Shown: piece after piece, positions 34,208 to 42,234 of the stretch
How the letters are laid out: each line of letters starts with the position of its first letter
Position numbering within the stretch: position 1 is the first letter of the stretch
Source of the DNA: Alteromonas sp. KUL106
GTDB lineage: Bacteria > Pseudomonadota > Gammaproteobacteria > Enterobacterales > Alteromonadaceae
Direction: 5' to 3'
Assembly: GCF_009811415.1 (NCBI RefSeq)
Contig: NZ_BLIG01000015.1
Span: 93,575-157,574 of the forward strand
Length of the DNA: 64,000 nucleotides
Program-made: the position numbers and the translations under genes
The notes under the pieces: generated by a model
Seen by the model: only the letters and a program-made list of their open reading frames with translations
Told to the model about the DNA's origin: nothing
Databases searched by the model: none

Positions 34208-36355
34208 ATGAATAACAATCAACATTCTATGTCGTCGTTTTTCGATAATTTGTTTGGCATCGAGGCTATCGACAAGTTTGTCGCAAAAGAATTTGGCTTT
34301 ATTGACGAGCTTGCTGAAGACGACCGTTTAATATGGGCAGGGAGCTTGGCGTACCTGTCATACATGCAGCGCAATGGTCACAGCTGTGTTTCTCTCAAAG
34401 AAATGGCAGGTACCACGCTTTTTAAAGAAGCAGTAATCGAGCAAGAAGGTGCCGTAGCGACAGAAACGGGCGTGGGTGTTAGTGAGTCTTTGGGCGAAGT
34501 TTCGCAAGCGCTTAGAGAACAAACTGAGCAGCAAAAAACGCCTAAAACAGGTGTTGATGTGCCACCGCTGACGCCTTTACTTAACATTGTTAAGCGCGCG
34601 TTGTGCAACGAACAGATTGCTCAATTATTCGTTTATGACAACGGCAAACTATATAGCCGTCGCTACTATGAATTTGAACAAGAAGTGGCGCGAAATATAG
34701 TGAAAAGAGCAGCGCTTGCACCGTTAACGGATGATGCGAGCGAAAGAGTAAAGAAACTGTGGCCCGCTATATTTCCAACCGAAACAACAGATCAACAAGA
34801 TTGGCAGCAAATTGCGGTAGCCAAGAGCCTGATGCAGCGTTTTTGTGTCATCAACGGTGGGCCTGGTACCGGTAAAACTTATACCGTTCTGCGTTTATTG
34901 CTGGCACTACAAGCTTGTGATGAAAACATCAAAATTGTTCTGGCCGCCCCCACGGGTAAGGCGCAGCAGCGTATGACCGAGTCTATTATGAGTAGCATTG
35001 ATGGCCTTCGCGGCAGGGTAGACGATGCCGCGCTTGATAATGTGCCTACCGATGCCGTGACGCTGCATAGATTGCTAGGGTTGCGTGAACACGGCGTATC
35101 GACAAAGTACAACCAGCACAATCAATTATCTGCAGATGTACTCATCGTTGATGAGGCGAGCATGGTCGACTTAGCGCTAATGACTCGGATAGTGCGTGCG
35201 TTGCCAGACCATGCACGGCTATATTTTATCGGTGACGCCGACCAACTCCCCGCGGTTGAGCTTGGTAATGTGCTAGAACAGCTAGTCAGCGACGGTGCAG
35301 CAAGTGTTGACGAAGGTGAGAATGCTATGACTGCCGTTGCGAATCGCTCCGCGAACTCACGAGGTCATAACGACGGGCTTTCTTTGGGTGGCGTGCCATC
35401 GTCAATGCGTCAGCATATCGCTACGCTGTGCCCGCATTTACCCTTGTTACCGGTTAATGAGAAGGCAAAAAGCTATGTGGCAACACTTCAAGCACCACAG
35501 CGCTTCAAAGGGCAGGTGGCTAAAGTTGCGACAGCCATACAACGAGGTGATGCGAGTGGCGCACTTTCCACCATTAAAGAAAACGGTGCTGACAATAACG
35601 AGGCGCAAGGTCTAGGTTTAAATAATAACTCACGCTTACAGCCTGGTGTTCATTTGTGGCCTGTAGATCACGTTAATGGCAATGACTTACACAGGTTGGC
35701 CAAGGAAAGCTTTGCGCCTATTTTCGACGCCAGCAGTGCAGAGGAAGCACTTAATCGTTTGAATGTTGTTAGGTGGCTCACACCTGTTCGCAAAGGCGCG
35801 ATGGGCGTTGAAGGCCTGAATAACTTGGTGTTCGATGCCATCAAGCACAAAATAAGAAGAAGGGAAGGACACTTTTATCAAGGCCAGCCCATTATGATTG
35901 TAAAAAATCATCACCCACAGCGACTCTCAAACGGTGAGGTTGGCGTAATTTGGCCTGACAACAAGGGAAAGCTATATGCGTGGTTTTACCAAGATAGCCA
36001 AGGTTCAGGTCAAAAGGGTTCGCCAGATAAGTGGGAAAGCGCTGATGAGGCTCTAGAGCAAAAACACGCGTTACGCAGTATATCGCTATCACGAGTACCA
36101 CAGTTTGAAACTGTGTATGCTATGACGATACATAAATCTCAGGGCTCTGAATTTAACCATGTCGTGCTTATTTTACCGAAACCCGATAGCGAGAGAGCCA
36201 CTAATCTATTTCACCGAGGTCTAGTGTATACAGGGCTAACCCGAGCTAAAGACGGCTGTTTGATCATTTCTGATGACGCTACCTTTAGCCACATGATCCA
36301 ACGGGTTGATAAGCGTTATTCAGGACTGTCTGAGGCGATTAGTCGTCATCTTTAG
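34208..36355 (+). CDS. recD: RecD subunit of exodeoxyribonuclease V, 715 aa
   Basis: The ATG at 34208 (MNNNQHSMSS) follows AAAGGA and lies 17 bases after the recB stop; an in-frame GTG overlapping that stop is a weaker option. Walker A 'GGPGTGKT' (217-224), 'LIVDEASMVDLALM', 'YFIGDADQLPAVELGNVL', and the C-terminal 'YAMTIHKSQGSEFNHVVLILP' with 'LVYTGLTRAK' show a full RecD-type SF1B 5'-3' helicase. It completes recC-recB-recD in one operon. Two linkers (about residues 85-120 and 355-400) look longer and more divergent than the helicase core. Confidence 0.93.
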   Translation: MNNNQHSMSSFFDNLFGIEAIDKFVAKEFGFIDELAEDDRLIWAGSLAYLSYMQRNGHSCVSLKEMAGTTLFKEAVIEQEGAVATETGVGVSESLGEVSQALREQTEQQKTPKTGVDVPPLTPLLNIVKRALCNEQIAQLFVYDNGKLYSRRYYEFEQEVARNIVKRAALAPLTDDASERVKKLWPAIFPTETTDQQDWQQIAVAKSLMQRFCVINGGPGTGKTYTVLRLLLALQACDENIKIVLAAPTGKAQQRMTESIMSSIDGLRGRVDDAALDNVPTDAVTLHRLLGLREHGVSTKYNQHNQLSADVLIVDEASMVDLALMTRIVRALPDHARLYFIGDADQLPAVELGNVLEQLVSDGAASVDEGENAMTAVANRSANSRGHNDGLSLGGVPSSMRQHIATLCPHLPLLPVNEKAKSYVATLQAPQRFKGQVAKVATAIQRGDASGALSTIKENGADNNEAQGLGLNNNSRLQPGVHLWPVDHVNGNDLHRLAKESFAPIFDASSAEEALNRLNVVRWLTPVRKGAMGVEGLNNLVFDAIKHKIRRREGHFYQGQPIMIVKNHHPQRLSNGEVGVIWPDNKGKLYAWFYQDSQGSGQKGSPDKWESADEALEQKHALRSISLSRVPQFETVYAMTIHKSQGSEFNHVVLILPKPDSERATNLFHRGLVYTGLTRAKDGCLIISDDATFSHMIQRVDKRYSGLSEAISRHL

Positions 36356-36393
36356 AATAATTCTCACCCCCGCTCTTAAATCAAATAAAAAAC

Positions 36394-36427
36394 GTACACT
36401 GACCCCCAAGGTTTTAGGTCAGAGTAC
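36394..36427. terminator. bidirectional terminator between recD and the convergent gene
   Basis: Arms GTAC-A-CTGACC (36394-36404) and GGTCAG-A-GTAC (36417-36427) pair with a single A-A mismatch. On the minus strand the stem is followed by GTTTTTTATTT, a good T run, so it ends the gene at 36440; it may also stop transcription from recD. Confidence 0.8.
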
Positions 36428-36439
36428 ATTTCTGTGGGG

Positions 36440-36847
36440 TTATTTCACAGGTGTAAACAGGCACAAGCCGCGTTTGTTAATATCAATGGGGGTTTTGCTC
36501 ACAAGGTAAATACGGGTGGGCGCAGTAACCCGCAAAATACCACCCTCAGCGTTTAAAAATTGAGAAGGCAAAAGCACAGATGTATTATCGGAGTCTGTTT
36601 TATTGGTTTCTGGTGTTATGACAAAGTGAGACAAGCCAAAGTGATCCAGCCAACCTAATATATTATCTGGCGTTGCCACAAAATTATCGTGCCTCAATAC
36701 GCTGCTATGTAGCGTAATATTCGCACCGAAGACGGGCTTATTTTCTATCGCCATTTGCGTATTGGGTTTTAAATGAAGCCGGTATAACCCATGTGCTTCA
36801 GGCACAATCTCATCATTTGCATCTGTATTATTCACTAGCGTAAGCAT
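36440..36847 (-). CDS. hypothetical protein, 135 aa
   Basis: A soluble protein of mixed beta structure without signal peptide, membrane helices or motifs I recognise. Two segments stand out: 'LGWLDHFGLSHFVITPETN' and the end 'ILRVTAPTRIYLVSKTPIDINKRG'. It has its own terminator and normal-looking codon use, which supports a real gene. It lies next to a decayed MocR fragment, in a part of the window where several genes are broken, so a truncated or lineage-specific gene is possible. Confidence 0.5.
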   Translation of the reverse strand: MLTLVNNTDANDEIVPEAHGLYRLHLKPNTQMAIENKPVFGANITLHSSVLRHDNFVATPDNILGWLDHFGLSHFVITPETNKTDSDNTSVLLPSQFLNAEGGILRVTAPTRIYLVSKTPIDINKRGLCLFTPVK

Positions 36848-36954
36848 ACAAAGTTTCGCATGGTAGTTCTGATGGTATTATTGTGGTGGAGTTACTGCTT
36901 CACTGCGTTGATGTGGATCAACTGCTCAATGGTTTTGGCATTCTGCCCTCTGAA

Positions 36955-37221
36955 CTAGATTTCTTGCGCGAAAAGCATATCACCAAGACGCTTGATAGCT
37001 TCTGTTTGCGCAGTCTGAGTACTATCAATAAAATTGAAGCGCAGGCAATGTCGATATTTTCCTGTTGCTGAAAATAGCTGACCGGGCGCGACATACAGTC
37101 TGCAATTGTAATTGTGACTGCTTTTGCCGTAATTGGTTTTCCAAGCTTCTCGCTGTGGGCCGCGGTAGGTGCAAAAATACGCGTAGGGCTGAGTTCGCCC
37201 ATTCGCAGACGTTTGGGCGTC
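36955..37221 (-). pseudogene. C-terminal fragment of a MocR-type (GntR/aminotransferase) regulator
   Basis: A minus-strand frame ending in a stop at 36955 encodes 'RLYVAPGQLFSATGKYRHCLRFNF' (in two pieces, about 37092-37030) and then 'AIKRLGDMLF'. This matches the last 60 residues of MocR-family regulators, where a GntR helix-turn-helix is fused to a class I aminotransferase domain. The frame is closed by a stop at 37225 and no helix-turn-helix or PLP-lysine region remains. It is a 3' remnant; the rest was deleted. The neighbouring VOC gene starts just after the lost part. Confidence 0.65.
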
Positions 37222-37270
37222 AGCCTATAGGCTATCGCCTCTAAAAATTTTACAAAAGGAGCAGGTCTTC

Positions 37271-37651
37271 ATGGAATTGAACCAAGTTACCTTACCCGTT
37301 ACTAACATGGCCGAGGCGGTAGAATTTTACCTGACACTTGGGTTTACCCAAATTGTAGATACACCGCATTATGCTCGATTTACGTGCCCTCAAGGCTCGT
37401 CTACGTTTTCGCTCTCTTTAGAAAGTGAGAGTGTGCAAAATTACAGTGTGATTTATTTCGAGCACGAGGCGTTAGATGAGCTGTATACAACACTTGTAGA
37501 AAAAGGTATTCGTTTTGAGCAGCCGCCAACGCAGCAACGCTACCTTTGGAAAGAGGCCATTTTAAACGATCCATCGGGTAACAAAATCAAGCTGTATTGG
37601 GCGGGAGAAAACAGAGTGAACCCGCCTTGGAAAGTAGAAATAGAGCAATAA
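37271..37651 (+). CDS. VOC-superfamily (glyoxalase/bleomycin-resistance-like) protein, 126 aa
   Basis: 'LNQVTLPVTNMAEAVEFYLTLGF', 'YARFTCPQGSSTFSLSLE', and 'EAILNDPSGNKIKLYWAGENRVNPPW' give the paired beta-alpha-beta-beta-beta units of the vicinal oxygen chelate fold. Metal ligands are not obvious: the first position of the usual His is replaced (LNQVT). AAAGGAG lies before the ATG. The substrate cannot be deduced. It may have been controlled by the MocR-type regulator whose remnant lies upstream. Confidence 0.75.
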   Translation: MELNQVTLPVTNMAEAVEFYLTLGFTQIVDTPHYARFTCPQGSSTFSLSLESESVQNYSVIYFEHEALDELYTTLVEKGIRFEQPPTQQRYLWKEAILNDPSGNKIKLYWAGENRVNPPWKVEIEQ

Positions 37652-37689
37652 TTATTCAGAGAAGCCCCCATTGAAAACCGAGATAAACA

Positions 37690-38025
37690 GTGACAGAACC
37701 CCAAACTAGCGTGCACTTTCGCTTAACAAAGTTAGATGCCATGCAGGCGTATACACTAAAAAGAGAAATTGAAGGCGCTTACTTTATTAGGAGTGACGTC
37801 TGTGTTGATGAACAAAGCCCAGAGGTGTTTATCGGCATGGTGCCTTTAAAAGAAAGCCTGTTCGACGAACTTAACGACTATGTTATTCGCCAACAAATTA
37901 AATATGACGATTGCGATATTTTTGTTGAAGCAAAAAGCCCTAGCGGTGATGTTGCAGTGCCGAGGGTGGTAAACAAATTGCTCAAGTATATCGACTGTAG
38001 ATTAACGTTCGCCTTAGCCAACTAG
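37690..38025 (+). CDS. hypothetical protein, 111 aa
   Basis: A small soluble alpha/beta protein, start GTG, about 40 bases after the VOC gene and possibly co-transcribed with it. Segments 'YFIRSDVCVDEQSPEVFIGMVP' and 'VVNKLLKYIDCRLTFAL' are its clearest features. No motif that I know. Its stop codon overlaps the end of the truncated glycosylase remnant on the opposite strand. An internal ATG at codon 18 could be the real start, since no good ribosome site precedes the GTG. Confidence 0.5.
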   Translation: MTEPQTSVHFRLTKLDAMQAYTLKREIEGAYFIRSDVCVDEQSPEVFIGMVPLKESLFDELNDYVIRQQIKYDDCDIFVEAKSPSGDVAVPRVVNKLLKYIDCRLTFALAN

Positions 38026-38252
38026 CGCCCATTAATGTAGGCTATGCCGCCTTGCTTTTTTAGCGTTGCAATAGAAGAAGGCCGCCGTATTAGATGTTTC
38101 TGCATCGCTAGATCTCGGCGACCACAATATGCCTCAGTCTCTACAACCATTCCCCCGGTCAGCAAGCCATCGACATTGCTAAAAAGAAAATGACCAACGA
38201 GCGACCTCGCCACATTAACAACATCGCTATCAGTGAAAAAAGAAAGCTGCAT
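38022..38252 (-). pseudogene. 3'-truncated DNA-3-methyladenine glycosylase (AAG/Mpg type)
   Basis: The 76 residues begin 'MQLSFFTDSDVVNVARSLVGHFLFSNVDGLLTGGMVVETEAYCG' (in two pieces) and continue with 'RRPSSIATLKKQGGIAYIN'. That is the N-terminal third of the AAG/Mpg family, including the catalytic Glu of 'VETEAY', up to the 'GG.AYVY' strand, where the frame stops. Intact enzymes have around 190-210 residues. The 3' part has been replaced by the end of the convergent 111-aa gene. No good ribosome site precedes the ATG. A non-functional remnant is the most likely reading. Confidence 0.7.
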
Positions 38253-38277
38253 TTTTTCTGGCCGATTGAAGGGGTGA

Positions 38278-38496
38278 TTATGATGATTTCGTAATTTCGC
38301 TATGAGATTTCAAGACTTTACTACCATCGTCCTGTTCGATGAGATAGGCAGGGTCGCTGTCGCTGGCCTCACGCTTTACCGACGACCCTTTAATGGTGCG
38401 CTCTACATCGCGGGTAAATTTTTCTCTAATATTGCCTGTGGCGCTGCCGTTACTCCATTCCCACTCAACTTCTGTATTTATCGCATAATGTTTCAT
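38278..38496 (-). CDS. DUF2945 (HVA1/Tudor-like) small protein, 72 aa
   Basis: 'VEWEWSNGSATGNIREKFTRDVERTIKGSSVKREASDSDPAYLIEQDDGSKVLKSHSEI' (seen across residues 9-70) is the DUF2945 pattern, a small SH3/Tudor-like beta barrel that usually starts with a W-x-W/G-x-A-x-G strand. AGGAG precedes the second ATG of a tandem pair, which I use as start. Function unknown; proteins of this family are widespread in bacteria and fungi. Confidence 0.8.
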   Translation of the reverse strand: MKHYAINTEVEWEWSNGSATGNIREKFTRDVERTIKGSSVKREASDSDPAYLIEQDDGSKVLKSHSEITKSS

Positions 38497-38597
38497 CATC
38501 GCTCCTTGTGCTTTTTTAACGCCCTAGATAATCATTAACGAAGCCGAAAGGGTTTGAGTTCACACACCGCGTTTAAAATTACGGCAGAGTTTTAACG

Positions 38598-39482
38598 TTA
38601 AGACAGTGTTTCAATCTGCTTTTCTTTCTGAGTTATAGAGCTACCAGCAGTAGCAATCACCACCAATGCCACAGCGAACCATTGAGAGAGTGTTAGCATT
38701 TCATCGATAATAATAAACGCTGCTATCGCGGCAACGGCAGGCTCTGCGCTCATCATGATACTAAACGTTTGTTTTGGCATATTTCGCATAGCACTCATTT
38801 CTAATGTATAGGGAATAGCTGATGAAAATATGCCTACAGCGCAGCCAATAAAAATTACATCTGGGGACAGTAGCGCACTGCCTTGACTTATTACGCCAAT
38901 CGGCACAACACAGAGAGCGGCTACCAGCATACCTAAGGTTACTGTTATACCGCCTGACCCTTCGTTACCTGTCTTATTACCAAATACAATATAACCTGCC
39001 CAAAACGCACCTGCAGTAAGCGCAAAAATGACGCCGATGGGATCTAGGCTTTCTGCCGATGCGCCACCAATATCAGGAAGTAATAAGCAAACGCCTGCAA
39101 CAGCCAAAAGCGCCCACGCAAAATCTCGTTTTTTTCTTGCACTGAAAAACGCCACGGCTAACGGACCCGTAAACTCAAGGGCTACACCTATGCCAAGGGG
39201 AATGCGCGCAATGGCAAGATAGAAAATGATGTTCATCGAACCAAGGCATGCACCGTAAAAAAAGACGTTTCGCCATCCTCTTGCGCTTAGGCGTGCTCGC
39301 CAAGGCCTAAAAATTAGCGTTAAAATAAGTGCGGCAAAAAAAGCACGAAGCGCGCTAGTGCCCTCGGGACCGACTATCGGAAAGAGTTGTTTGGCAAACG
39401 ATGCGCCAGACTGAATGGTTACCATCGCCAGAAGGACTGCGACTATAGCAAGTAAAAAACGTTGATTCACAATATATTGCAA
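38598..39482 (-). CDS. rhtA: DMT-superfamily exporter, RhtA-like (EamA), 294 aa
   Basis: Ten hydrophobic segments in two EamA repeats (about 8-140 and 150-285). Motifs 'GASFAKQLFPIVGPEGTSALRAFFAALIL' and 'AIARIPLGIGVALEFTGPLAVA' follow E. coli RhtA, the threonine/homoserine exporter, closely. It is an inner-membrane protein. Substrate is inferred from the family: homoserine, threonine or similar small amino acids. It is monocistronic. Confidence 0.75.
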   Translation of the reverse strand: MQYIVNQRFLLAIVAVLLAMVTIQSGASFAKQLFPIVGPEGTSALRAFFAALILTLIFRPWRARLSARGWRNVFFYGACLGSMNIIFYLAIARIPLGIGVALEFTGPLAVAFFSARKKRDFAWALLAVAGVCLLLPDIGGASAESLDPIGVIFALTAGAFWAGYIVFGNKTGNEGSGGITVTLGMLVAALCVVPIGVISQGSALLSPDVIFIGCAVGIFSSAIPYTLEMSAMRNMPKQTFSIMMSAEPAVAAIAAFIIIDEMLTLSQWFAVALVVIATAGSSITQKEKQIETLS

Positions 39483-39989
39483 CGAAAGTTAAAGAGAGTT
39501 GGAGTATACCAATTCGCATAGATAATTACCCACTCAGCGAGATTTATACTATTCGTCATCGCGCCGTATTACCGCAGGTATATTTGTTCTAAGAAAGAAA
39601 TGCGCGTTGCTAAGGTAATCTATTGAAAATTAACATGTACTGACTCGGCCTATTACTAATAGGGGAACATAGTAAATAGCAGCTAGATGTGTAACATGGC
39701 TTAATTGAATCGCGAAATTGAAACCAAAACCCTGCTTTGATGAGTACCAAGTAGACGGTGATCAGATCGATATAAAGCGGGTGTTAACGCAGTGCTTTCA
39801 ATAAGGCCAATGCCTCTTTATGCAAAAAGCCAAGTTTGCAGGTGAGTTGTCAGCGCTTCCATGACCTATACTTAAACATAGATCAAGGCATCTAGTGCTT
39901 GACCGTCTTAACTTAAAATCTTTTTGAATACACGAAGTTTTTGGTTTAACGCGTTATTAACGGTTTCTGTTTCCTACTTAAGGAAAGCA
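39483..39989. other. intergenic region without a recognisable gene
   Basis: About 500 bases. Only short open frames occur; one plus-strand frame (about 39720-39800) reads KPKPCFDEYQVDGDQIDIKR before a stop but matches nothing I know. It carries the promoters for the divergent exporter and MaoC-like genes. Confidence 0.4.
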
Positions 39990-40838
39990 ATGCATACACT
40001 GACCCAATTACATATCGACATTGCTCGAAATGCGACGGACGATTTTAATCTATTTCACGACCCTATGCGGTGGCACGTCATCAAGGGAAATCCCTTCCAA
40101 GGTACGATTGCCCTTGGATTTCAACTTGGCCTTTTTGTCGAGACACAGATCAATCAGGGCGCCTCTACTATCAAGCCGAGGCGATATTCGGTGTATGAAT
40201 TTACCTTTGTGAATCCGGCAAAAGAGGGGGACGAGCTTAACTTATTGGTTAAGCCTTCTCGAGTTTCTAGAAATGAGCAGGGGGAGCAAGAGTCTCAGCG
40301 AGTGATTTTAAAAGCGTCGGGAAAACCAAGTTTAATGGGGTTTTATCGGCAGTCAGATTATTTGTCTGTCACCTCCTTTTTGTTGAACTTCAATAATGAG
40401 GAATTATCAAAAATGAAAGACCGAACACTGTTAAAAGACAGTGTTTTTTTAAAAAGAAAATGGATGATTGTTGGTAATGCTAAAAATTACTTGTTAAGCG
40501 CTTTTGCTGATCAAACACGCTATATTGATGAGTTCGCAAACAAAGTGCGGTTCCCACAGTTTTACCCACTTTCGTTAATGTCATCCGCATTGTTAGAACG
40601 AGCTCAGGCCCTGAATTATGATCTCATTCAAAACCCAATGATCTACGTTTCACAAAACCTTTGTCTCGACAACGAGCAATTGGCACAACTTAGCAGCAAT
40701 GATTGTTTAAATATGTTGGTTGCGCCTCTAGAAACTGACCCCAGCCATCTTACGTGCGCGGGATGGGTAAACAGCGAGTCCCCACTTTTTTGTGCAGAGG
40801 TAAAGCTTATGCCGTTGTCGGATATGATAAATAAATGA
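39990..40838 (+). CDS. double-hotdog MaoC/FabA-like protein, 282 aa
   Basis: The ATG at 39990 (MHTLTQLHID) is preceded by AAGGAAAG; an upstream in-frame ATG lacks this. The start 'ARNATDDFNLFHDPMRW' with 'FQGTIALGFQLGLFVET' is the hydratase-like hotdog signature (D-x-N-x-x-H), which in MaoC hydratases gives the catalytic Asp and His. A second half (about 150-280) seems to be a degenerate second hotdog (NPMIYVSQNLCLDNEQL, CAGWVNSESPLFCAEVKLMP). It may bind or hydrate a thioester, but substrate is unknown. Confidence 0.6.
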   Translation: MHTLTQLHIDIARNATDDFNLFHDPMRWHVIKGNPFQGTIALGFQLGLFVETQINQGASTIKPRRYSVYEFTFVNPAKEGDELNLLVKPSRVSRNEQGEQESQRVILKASGKPSLMGFYRQSDYLSVTSFLLNFNNEELSKMKDRTLLKDSVFLKRKWMIVGNAKNYLLSAFADQTRYIDEFANKVRFPQFYPLSLMSSALLERAQALNYDLIQNPMIYVSQNLCLDNEQLAQLSSNDCLNMLVAPLETDPSHLTCAGWVNSESPLFCAEVKLMPLSDMINK

Positions 40839-40892
40839 ACCCCACTTTGACCTAAGCATTTATCTGCATTTGCGTTTAACTCTCATAAAAAA

Positions 40893-40908
40893 CGGCGTAG
40901 ACACGCCG
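40893..40908 (+). terminator. short stem-loop, possible terminator
   Basis: CGGCGT-AGAC-ACGCCG, a 6-bp stem followed by GATTTCATTTCTATT, about 55 bases after the MaoC-like gene. Confidence 0.4.
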
Positions 40909-41068
40909 GATTTCATTTCTATTCGGGATAAATGGTATGGCGTTTTAAAGTGTAAAAGGCCTTTTGTACACGGGGGTTAGATTATCAAAGCGGTCCATTT
41001 TGCTTTATGCAATGTCCGCTGATCCGATTCTCGCTGTGCCGTTTAATCGTTCACAATTTAGAAGGCCG

Positions 41069-42109
41069 TCAAGCCGAGCGTTTAAGCGCCAATTCCTTCC
41101 TGACTATCTCTGCGCCTGCACTCAATGCCTCAAGCTTACCTCGTGCAACTGAGCGAGACAGTGGAGCCATGCCACAGTTTGTACAGGGATAAAGCTTATC
41201 TGCATCTACGTACTTGAGCGCTTCGCGTAATGTTGCTGCCACTTCCTCTGGGGTTTCTATCGTATCTGTGGCTACATCGATAGCGCCCACCATCACTTTT
41301 TTGCCTTTAAGGAGCGAAATCAGTTCAATGGGCACATGAGAGTTGTGGCACTCTAATGACACCATATCGATATTGGATTTGGCTAACTTGGGAAAGCTTT
41401 CTTCATATTGACGCCACTCTGAGCCCAATGTCTTCTTCCAATCCGTGTTGGCTTTAATGCCATATCCGTAACATATATGAACTGCAGTTTCACATTTGAG
41501 CCCTTCAATTGCCCGTTCTAGCGCAGCAATTCCCCATTCGTTTACTTCATCGAAAAACACATTAAACGAGGGTTCGTCAAACTGAATAATATCAACTCCG
41601 GCTGCCTCTAGTTCTTTCGCTTCTTGGTTGAGAATTTTTGCAAATTCCCACGCTAGCTTTTCGCGACTTTTATAGTGGTCGTCGTACAGGGTATCGACCA
41701 TCGTCATAGGGCCTGGCAAGGCCCATTTGATAGGCTGGTCAGTTTGGCTTCTTAAAAATTTAGCATCGTCAACAAACACGGATTTTGGACGTGTGACAGC
41801 CTTAATGACGACAGGCACGCTAGCATCATAGCGGTTGCGAATACGTACTGTTTTACGATTTTCAAAGTCGACACCATCAAGGTGCTCGATAAACGTTGTG
41901 ACGAAGTGCTGACGGGTCTGTTCACCGTCGCACACAATGTCTATGCCAGAAGCAACTTGTTCCTGAAGCGTAACGCGAAGGGCGTCTTTTTTGCCTTCTT
42001 TTAACGCATCATTCTCCAGCTTCCACGGTGACCATAACGTTTCAGGCTCTGCAAGCCACGATGGTTTTGGAAGGCTGCCAGCAATAGAAGTGGGGAGTAG
42101 TGTTTTCAT
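41069..42109 (-). CDS. mesD: MesD, core-type cobalamin-independent methionine synthase, 346 aa
   Basis: The ATG at 42109 (MKTLLPTSIAG) is the start that fits the family; a frame open further upstream adds only an unrelated leader. The protein equals the C-terminal catalytic half of MetE only. Zinc ligands are visible: His211 and Cys213 in 'VHICYG', Glu253 in 'SLECHNS', Cys312 in 'TNCGMAPL'. Core MetE proteins encoded beside a DUF1852 gene are the MesD type, which needs MesX and oxygen and uses a methyl donor other than methyl-folate (from the published work on folate-independent methionine synthases). The mesX gene lies 125 bases upstream on the same strand. Confidence 0.85.
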   Translation of the reverse strand: MKTLLPTSIAGSLPKPSWLAEPETLWSPWKLENDALKEGKKDALRVTLQEQVASGIDIVCDGEQTRQHFVTTFIEHLDGVDFENRKTVRIRNRYDASVPVVIKAVTRPKSVFVDDAKFLRSQTDQPIKWALPGPMTMVDTLYDDHYKSREKLAWEFAKILNQEAKELEAAGVDIIQFDEPSFNVFFDEVNEWGIAALERAIEGLKCETAVHICYGYGIKANTDWKKTLGSEWRQYEESFPKLAKSNIDMVSLECHNSHVPIELISLLKGKKVMVGAIDVATDTIETPEEVAATLREALKYVDADKLYPCTNCGMAPLSRSVARGKLEALSAGAEIVRKELALKRSA

Positions 42110-42189
42110 GTAAATTGGTTTCTTTTCATCAATAAATTGTATGGATACACAAAGGGCAGCGCTCACAGCCCTCTACCATTATTCGTGTC

Positions 42190-42226
42190 TTTGAACCCTG
42201 TGCCCTTGGTGTCACAGGTGTTCAAA
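42190..42226 (-). other. hairpin between mesX and mesD
   Basis: TTTGAAC-CCTGTG (42190-42202) pairs with CACAGG-T-GTTCAAA (42213-42226) with one bulged base and a 10-base loop. It begins 8 bases past the mesX stop and is not followed by T. It may stabilise or process the mRNA, or act as a partial terminator that sets the mesX:mesD ratio. Confidence 0.45.
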
Positions 42227-42234
42227 GGATTCTA

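Noticed and set aside
36918..37202. A 94-codon minus-strand frame with a methionine start
   Set aside because: The neighbouring frame on the same strand carries a clear MocR C-terminus, which explains the DNA; the 94-codon frame shows no domain or ribosome site.
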